This document shows, piece by piece, positions 1-4,176 of a DNA stretch of 9,035 bases (the stretch's first letter is position 1; each line of letters opens with the position of its first letter). The notes under the pieces are model-generated. The model saw nothing but the letters and a program-made list of their open reading frames with translations. It was not told the origin of the DNA and did no database searches. Both the position numbers and the translations under genes were made by a program. The DNA is from Bacteroidia bacterium (lineage in GTDB: Bacteria; Bacteroidota; Bacteroidia; JABEUT01): assembly GCA_013044305.1 (NCBI GenBank), contig JABEUT010000004.1:1-9035 (forward strand). The letters run 5' to 3'.

Positions 1-40
1 GCTCATGCCCACAAAGATAAGGCAAAGCCATCAGAACATT

Positions 41-66
41 ACCACCTGCAAAGCAGGTGGTTTTTT
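41..66 (+). terminator. Rho-independent terminator of an unseen left-hand unit
   Basis: A perfect 9-bp stem, ACCACCTGC (41-49) against GCAGGTGGT (53-61), closes an AAA triloop and is followed directly by five further T (62-66). The T-tract lies only on the right, so it ends rightward transcription. No complete gene precedes it in the window. One frame from the left edge stops with TAA at 18-20, which would fit the last codons of an upstream plus-strand gene, but too little is visible to call it. Confidence 0.85.
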
Positions 67-121
67 AAGATGAAATAAATTTTTATCTCAAAATGGGATT
101 TATGCCAAGTTTGATAATAAA

Positions 122-274
122 ATGATTGCTCTGATATATTCTTGCGCACCAGAAGATTCTGTAGAGGGATATTATTTTGTGGGACAAATCTTTTATCACT
201 GTTTTTTGAATAAAAAAAGGATTTCAAATCCGTTTTCTGAAATCAAGAATATTACTAAACAGGATACACTGTAA
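122..274 (+). CDS. Doubtful 50-codon ORF, possible small gene or gene remnant
   Basis: An ATG at 122 opens 50 codons ending in TAA at 272-274. The peptide begins MIALIYSCAPEDSVEGYYF and has a mixed, protein-like composition with Cys at residues 8 and 27, not the low-complexity pattern of most chance ORFs. The frame stays open upstream to about position 80, so it could be the tail of a decayed longer gene. The only promoter hint is CAAGTTTG (106-113), one base from the TAnnTTTG consensus. Against it: the region is much more AT-rich than the nearby genes, there is no recognisable family or ribosome binding site, and a leftward terminator-like hairpin (212-244) lies inside it. No function is proposed. 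Confidence 0.2.
   Translation: MIALIYSCAPEDSVEGYYFVGQIFYHCFLNKKRISNPFSEIKNITKQDTL
212..244 (-). terminator. Leftward terminator-like hairpin with no assigned gene
   Basis: Read on the minus strand, GATTTCA (244-238) pairs with TGAAATC (226-220) across an 11-nt loop, followed by one C and then seven T (218-212). An alternative smaller stem, GGATT-TGA-AATCC, sits against the same T-tract. The T-run on one side makes this a leftward terminator candidate. There is no annotated minus-strand gene to its right until the facing plus-strand genes, so it either ends an antisense or non-coding transcript or is chance in AT-rich DNA. Confidence 0.4.
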
Positions 275-369
275 GTAAGATAAATTCTACTAAGTTGAAT
301 CCGGTAACGAAATAAAGCAATGAGGTATTCCTTTCTCGCTGTTAAGAGCCGCTCATTACCTCAACATTT

Positions 370-388
370 CGTAAATTTGATGTTTACG
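370..388 (+). promoter_or_regulatory. Promoter core TAAATTTG inside an inverted repeat
   Basis: TAAATTTG (372-379) fits the Bacteroidota -7 consensus TAnnTTTG exactly, though no clear -33 TTTG lies 19-21 bases upstream. It sits inside the inverted repeat CGTAAA (370-375) / TTTACG (383-388), spacing 7, which is the arrangement expected of a repressor operator. A transcript from here would start near 386 and include the folded region 418-538, either as a long leader of the OmpA-dacB unit or as a separate small RNA. The match to consensus is seen; the function is inferred. Confidence 0.3.
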
Positions 389-417
389 TATGAATAAAAA
401 AATCATCAGGTAAGGTG

Positions 418-624
418 TATCGGGCTACCCTCGTACCCGTTAAGGTGATAATACCTGCTTTTTCCGGTAGGAGCAAATCCCGATAGCTTACGGGAGTGTG
501 CAGTAAACCGGGCAGGAAGGTACAAAACGGAGTTTACTATACATCCCAACAGTTATCGGGCGAGTGCGGCAAGCATGAATAAAAAATAACACAACTTGAT
601 AACCATCAGTACCGATTCCCGATA
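418..624. repeat. Four alternating copies of TATCGGG / CCCGATA
   Basis: The heptamer TATCGGG occurs at 418-424 and 554-560, and its reverse complement CCCGATA at 479-485 and 618-624, so orientation alternates forward, reverse, forward, reverse. Starts are about 60, 75 and 64 bases apart. The second copy is part of the near-palindrome TCCCGATAGCTTACGGGA (478-495). The DNA between copies is not itself duplicated. Confidence 0.5.
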
Positions 625-632
625 AATATTCA

Positions 633-640
633 TAAATTTG
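633..640 (+). promoter_or_regulatory. Promoter -7 element of the OmpA-dacB unit
   Basis: TAAATTTG at 633-640 is an exact TAnnTTTG match, 21 bases before the ATG at 662, giving an expected start near 647 and a short leader. A -33 TTTG at the ideal spacing is not present; the nearest similar bases are too far upstream, so this is a half match. An in-frame TTG at 638-640 is part of this element, which argues against its use as a start codon. Confidence 0.45.
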
Positions 641-661
641 AATCCTTCAATTCATATCATT

Positions 662-1903
662 ATGAAAAAGTTAACGCTATTATTCATTACGATGAATCTC
701 GCAGCCGTCTGCCATGCCCAATTCGGCGGGTTCTTTAATAAGGTAAAAGATGAAACCGAAGACAAGGTAAGCAACAATGTGAGCGACAAGGTGAGCGACA
801 AAGCCGCCAACGATGTGGACAAAGCAATGGACGGCAAAACCGACAGCACAAAGAATAAGCCGCAGAGCAGTACCAGCGGCAGCACCAATAATAATAACGG
901 CAATGCCAACAACAGTTCAGCCAAATCCGTTTCCGGTACCTCCGGTGATTTTAAGACCTACGCCAATTATGATTTCGTACCCGGCGACACCATCATATTC
1001 GCCGATAATTTTTCAGGGGATCAGGACGGCGAGTTCCCTTCGCACTGGAACCTGGATGACGGACAAGGAATACTCAATAAGGTTGGCGATAATGAAGCAT
1101 TTTGCTTAACACAGGGCAACTGGGCTTTGGTAAGCCCGAGAATGAAAAACGCCTCTTATCTTTCCCATACTTTTACCGTGGAATTTGATTATTTTGTAAA
1201 ACCGTGGGCATTCGGCACCTCTGTCGTATTTCCAAAGGCGGCCCAGGTCAACGACCCCGCCATTGAATTTAACAATTTAGGAAGGGTAAGCACCGATAAC
1301 TTCCCAAAAGATTTTAGCGGAGATTTTCCGGGCAACACCGATAACTTTTCAAATACCTGGCATCATGTAGCTGTTATTTTTAAAGATAATGAACTCAAAT
1401 GTTATGTTGATCAATACCGAGTAATGGTGATTCCTGATGCCAATTTAACGCCCAAGAGTATTCAATTCGGAGGCATAGGCTCACTTGACAAACCTGTAAT
1501 TTTTAAAAATGTACGCATTGCTTCAGGGGGAAGCATGAATATTGTAAATAAGAAATTTACAGGCTCCAAGATCGTTACCCACGGTATTCGTTTTGATGTG
1601 GATAAAGCCACCATTCTGCCCGAGAGCATGGGCACGCTGAACATGATTAAAAATATTATGGATAACAATCCGGAACTTAAATTTGAAGTGGACGGCTATA
1701 CCGATAATACCGGGGATGCACAGCACAACCTTACCCTTTCACAGCAAAGGGCCGACGCTGTAAAAACGCAACTTGTGAGTATGGGTATAGATGCCTCACG
1801 GCTGACTACCAAAGGATCCGGCGCCAATAACCCCATAAGCTCCAACGACACGCCGGAAGGCAGGGCAAACAACAGAAGGGTTGAGTTTGTGAAAATGCCT
1901 TAG
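662..1903 (+). CDS. Secreted OmpA-domain protein with jelly-roll-like middle domain
   Basis: This 413-residue exported protein probably links the outer membrane or periplasm to peptidoglycan. The ATG at 662 is preferred over the in-frame TTG at 638 because it gives a clean signal peptide, MKKLTLLFITMNLAAVCHA, with cleavage after residue 19. Residues 27-60 form a Val/Asp/Lys-rich amphipathic stretch, 61-95 a Ser/Asn/Thr-rich linker, and about 100-290 a beta-rich domain resembling LamG/concanavalin-type jelly rolls (inferred from pattern only). Residues 305-413 are a C-terminal OmpA domain with GYTDNT (345-350) and NLTLSQQRA (356-364); D348 and R363 sit where OmpA proteins bind the diaminopimelate of peptidoglycan. 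No N-terminal OmpA beta-barrel or lipobox Cys is seen. It ends 8 bp before dacB. The OmpA domain is certain; the ligand of the middle domain is unknown. Confidence 0.9.
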   Translation: MKKLTLLFITMNLAAVCHAQFGGFFNKVKDETEDKVSNNVSDKVSDKAANDVDKAMDGKTDSTKNKPQSSTSGSTNNNNGNANNSSAKSVSGTSGDFKTYANYDFVPGDTIIFADNFSGDQDGEFPSHWNLDDGQGILNKVGDNEAFCLTQGNWALVSPRMKNASYLSHTFTVEFDYFVKPWAFGTSVVFPKAAQVNDPAIEFNNLGRVSTDNFPKDFSGDFPGNTDNFSNTWHHVAVIFKDNELKCYVDQYRVMVIPDANLTPKSIQFGGIGSLDKPVIFKNVRIASGGSMNIVNKKFTGSKIVTHGIRFDVDKATILPESMGTLNMIKNIMDNNPELKFEVDGYTDNTGDAQHNLTLSQQRADAVKTQLVSMGIDASRLTTKGSGANNPISSNDTPEGRANNRRVEFVKMP

Positions 1904-1911
1904 TCAGACGG

Positions 1912-3564
1912 GTGAAACACTTACTCAATAAAAAGCTGCACGTAAAGCATGTTGCAGCCTTCATAGTGCTCCCGCTTGGAGCAGCCCTAGTGATACTCAT
2001 CCTGCTCCTGAAGTCGGGAACAAACCCTGCAACCGTTCAGGCAAAAACCGCGGAAAGCAAAGAGGTGCCTCCGGTGAAAGTAAATCCCGTTCATGATACC
2101 TCGGCGCTGGGCTTATTGAACAGTTATGTGGACTCCCTCAATACAGCCGGGCAGCTCTTCGGCGGAAGCTGGAGCTTTTACCTCACAGAACTGAACAGCG
2201 GCAAAGCCATCTGCTCGGTGAACATTGACCAGGGACTGTCGCCGGCATCGGTAATGAAGATTGTAACCACTGGAACCGCCCTGACCCTGCTGGGGCCCGA
2301 TTTCCGCTTTTCAACCCTGCTCCAATACAACGGAACCATTGACTCCGCAACCGTGAACCAAAAAGGAGAAAAAATTAAAATACTCAAAGGGAACATCTAT
2401 ATAAAAGGAGAAGGCGACCCATCTCTCGGCTCTGAAGTGTTCGGCAGCAGTGTAAACGATGTGATGAAGGAATGGGCAGGCGCAATAAAAAAAATGGGCA
2501 TAGACAGCATAGCCGGAAACATAATAGCCGACGGACAATCGTATGAAAGCAACCCCGTACCCCAGTGCTGGACCTGGGAGGATATGCAGTGCGACTATGG
2601 AACAGGCCCCGGCGGACTAAACATACATGAAAATATCTTCGACATGCTGGTAACACCCGACAAACATGGCACCAGCTTAAAGCTAAACCCTGCCATACCG
2701 GGATTAAAACTATACAACGAAATCATCCATAACCCCTCTGTGCCAAAATCCTATGTATTTGTGGTCGGCGCCCCATTTCAGTTCGAGAGAACCGCAATGG
2801 GCGAAGTATCTGCCGCGATGGTGGGCAAAAGCGCCATTCCAGATCCGGCCTTGTTTTGCGCCGAAAGCCTGAAATCGGAGCTTTGTAAAAACGGTATTGG
2901 AGTACGTGATACCCCTACCACCCTGCGGCAGCTGCGACTCAACCAGTTAACCATTTCACCAAACGAATACCTGGACAGCCTGCCTCTGAAGAAGGGCAAA
3001 AAAGACTCAAGAAAACTCATACTCGAAGACCACTCTCCCACCCTTGCCGAGCTGGTTTACCATACCAACCAGGTTTCGCAAAACTTTTACGCCGAAAGCA
3101 TTCTCCGCGGACTTGCCTGGAAGCTGAACGGCTTTGGCAGCGACATAGGCGGTATTGATATTATATACCATTTTTGGAAAACAAAAGGGCTTGACCTCCG
3201 TGGACTGTGCATGGCTGACGGCTGCGGACTGGCACGTATGAATACCATTACCACACACCAGATTGTAGGCATGCTAAGGGAATACGCACAGGACAGCGCC
3301 ATATTTCCGGCCTTTTACAAGTCTCTGCCCGTGGCGGGAGAATCAGGTACCATACGCAAGCTGGCCGACGGAACCGAAGCCGACGGCAACCTGCATGCCA
3401 AAAGCGGAACCATGGCAAGGGTAAAGGCATACGCCGGCTATGTGCGCGCCCACAACGGAAAGATGCTTTGTTTTGCCATGATTGGCAACAACACGCTGTG
3501 GAGCGAGGCGGAGCTGTCGGGCAAGTTTGCAAGGCTCTTTGTGCTCATGGCCAGACTGAATTAA
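1912..3564 (+). CDS. dacB: D-alanyl-D-alanine carboxypeptidase/endopeptidase, PBP4 (peptidase S13)
   Basis: This 550-residue penicillin-binding protein is expected to cleave the terminal D-Ala or D-Ala-meso-DAP cross-links of peptidoglycan in the periplasm. The three catalytic motifs are intact: SVMK (S113 nucleophile, K116), SQN (389-391) and KSG (497-499). The segment CWTWEDMQCDYGTG (219-232) and MADGCGL (434-440) match conserved S13 stretches; Cys438 stands where many relatives have Ser. Residues 14-33 are one hydrophobic helix without a lipobox or obvious cleavage site, so the protein is probably membrane-anchored, followed by a 35-65 linker. The start is GTG at 1912: the first in-frame ATG (2254) falls at the catalytic SVMK motif and would remove the nucleophile. 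It lies 8 bp after the OmpA gene with no Shine-Dalgarno sequence, suggesting cotranscription and coupling. The assignment is secure; carboxypeptidase versus endopeptidase preference cannot be read. Confidence 0.93.
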   Translation: MKHLLNKKLHVKHVAAFIVLPLGAALVILILLLKSGTNPATVQAKTAESKEVPPVKVNPVHDTSALGLLNSYVDSLNTAGQLFGGSWSFYLTELNSGKAICSVNIDQGLSPASVMKIVTTGTALTLLGPDFRFSTLLQYNGTIDSATVNQKGEKIKILKGNIYIKGEGDPSLGSEVFGSSVNDVMKEWAGAIKKMGIDSIAGNIIADGQSYESNPVPQCWTWEDMQCDYGTGPGGLNIHENIFDMLVTPDKHGTSLKLNPAIPGLKLYNEIIHNPSVPKSYVFVVGAPFQFERTAMGEVSAAMVGKSAIPDPALFCAESLKSELCKNGIGVRDTPTTLRQLRLNQLTISPNEYLDSLPLKKGKKDSRKLILEDHSPTLAELVYHTNQVSQNFYAESILRGLAWKLNGFGSDIGGIDIIYHFWKTKGLDLRGLCMADGCGLARMNTITTHQIVGMLREYAQDSAIFPAFYKSLPVAGESGTIRKLADGTEADGNLHAKSGTMARVKAYAGYVRAHNGKMLCFAMIGNNTLWSEAELSGKFARLFVLMARLN

Positions 3565-3569
3565 AGCCC

Positions 3570-3601
3570 AGCCGCCATCGCTGTTTTATATGCAGGCGGT
3601 T
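3570..3601 (+). terminator. Hairpin after dacB, weak terminator candidate
   Basis: AGCCGCC (3570-3576) can pair with GGCGGTT (3595-3601), 7 bp with one G-T pair and an 18-nt loop, starting 5 bases after the dacB stop. No T-tract follows, so it is not a standard intrinsic terminator; it may be a 3' mRNA stabiliser or chance. Confidence 0.25.
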
Positions 3602-3697
3602 AGGTGTTGCACGCCCGCTGCTCCTATTCTAAGGCAGGGTATAAACATTATTTTAAAGAAATTCTCATTTATCATTATTATTTCTTCAATTTTAAAT

Positions 3698-3705
3698 TAC
3701 ATTTG
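3698..3705 (+). promoter_or_regulatory. Promoter -7 element of the ferredoxin gene
   Basis: TACATTTG is an exact TAnnTTTG match, 23 bases before the ferredoxin ATG, in an AT-rich stretch (about 3640-3700) that contrasts with the coding DNA around it. A -33 TTTG at 19-21 bases is not present. It implies that the ferredoxin is transcribed separately from OmpA-dacB with a leader under 20 bases. Confidence 0.45.
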
Positions 3706-3728
3706 CAGGGCATAAAAACTACCAAACT

Positions 3729-4079
3729 ATGGCAATCAAGATTACAGACGAATGTATCAATTGCGGGGCATGTGAACCCGAATGCCCTAATAACGCTATT
3801 TATGAAGGAGGCAACGAATGGCGCTTTTCCGACGGCACAACCGTAAAAGGACAATTCCATTCGAAGAGCGGCATGGATGTGGATGCCGACGCTGCGCAGC
3901 CACCAGTAGCCACTGACGTATACTATATTGTAGCCGATAAATGCACCGAATGTACAGGATTCCACGACGAGCCTCAATGCGCATCGGTGTGCCCTGTTGA
4001 CTGCTGCATTCCCGACGAGCTGAACAAGGAAACCAAAGAGGAACTGCTCGCCAAGAAGAACACCCTTCACGCTTCCTGA
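3729..4079 (+). CDS. 2[4Fe-4S] ferredoxin, Allochromatium type
   Basis: This 116-residue cytoplasmic electron carrier has two cluster-binding motifs. The first is CINCGACEPECP (C9, C12, C15, C19). The second has C72 and C75, then eight residues to C84, then C88-Pro. The eight-residue gap in the second motif is the hallmark of Allochromatium vinosum-type ferredoxins, which carry two low-potential [4Fe-4S] clusters; in this fold C88 would complete cluster I and C19 cluster II. C92 and C93 are extra cysteines. The stretch between the motifs (20-71) is long for this family and includes an acidic run near 50-55. The ATG at 3729 is the natural start because the first motif begins at residue 9. The redox partner is not evident from neighbours; the convergent ftsK is unrelated. 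Family assignment is strong, pathway unknown. Confidence 0.93.
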   Translation: MAIKITDECINCGACEPECPNNAIYEGGNEWRFSDGTTVKGQFHSKSGMDVDADAAQPPVATDVYYIVADKCTECTGFHDEPQCASVCPVDCCIPDELNKETKEELLAKKNTLHAS

Positions 4080-4135
4080 AACCTTTTGGCTTCTGCCGGT
4101 TATTGAATCCCCGTGCGTAAACCTGCCCTTTCATA

Positions 4136-4151
4136 ACCAGCCGTAGCCGGT
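4136..4151 (-). terminator. UNCG-tetraloop hairpin downstream of ftsK
   Basis: On the minus strand ACCGGC-TACG-GCTGGT forms a 6-bp stem (one G-U pair) closed by C(UACG)G, the unusually stable UNCG tetraloop class. It begins 26 bases after the ftsK stop in the 97-base gap between the convergent ferredoxin and ftsK genes. On the plus strand the G-U pair becomes an A-C mismatch, so the fold favours the ftsK transcript. No T-tract follows, so it may mark or protect an mRNA 3' end more than terminate. Confidence 0.35.
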
Positions 4152-4176
4152 CAGGCAATTGCTTGCAGCAGGGTAA

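Larger units (their letters stand above)
275..632. other. Gene-free region rich in inverted repeats
   Basis: No ORF of useful length is supported here. Several stems can be drawn: TGAGGTA (321-327) with TACCTCA (357-363); CGTAAA (370-375) with TTTACG (383-388); CGGG and TAC (421-428, one bulged C) with GTA and CCCG (433-439); CCTGC and CCGGT (454-468, TTTTT bulge) with ACCGG and GCAGG (507-516); AGTAAACCG (502-510) with CGG and TTTACT (528-538, AG bulge); TTATCGGG (553-560) with CCCGATAA (618-625). The density suggests a structured leader, a small RNA or a decayed repeat element, but it matches no riboswitch or RNA family I recognise. Confidence 0.4.

Noticed and set aside
39..227. Minus-strand 62-codon ORF
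   Set aside because: It is AT-rich, overlaps the strong terminator at 41-66, and its peptide is Lys/Asn/Phe/His-rich without any motif.
293..303. TTGAATCC resembling a tRNA T-arm
   Set aside because: No acceptor stem, D-arm, anticodon arm or CCA can be placed around it.
430..475. Loose resemblance to a TPP riboswitch (THI box), e.g. TACCCGTT and GTAGGA
   Set aside because: The diagnostic CTGAGA and GAACCTGAT segments are missing and the spacing is wrong; the downstream genes have no link to thiamine.
638..661. TTG start eight codons before the OmpA ATG
   Set aside because: It would place codons inside the promoter -7 element and add residues in front of a clean signal peptide that starts at the ATG.
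3604..3846. Plus-strand 80-codon ORF overlapping the ferredoxin start
   Set aside because: It shares sequence with the real ferredoxin gene in another frame, covers its promoter, and the peptide shows no protein-like pattern.
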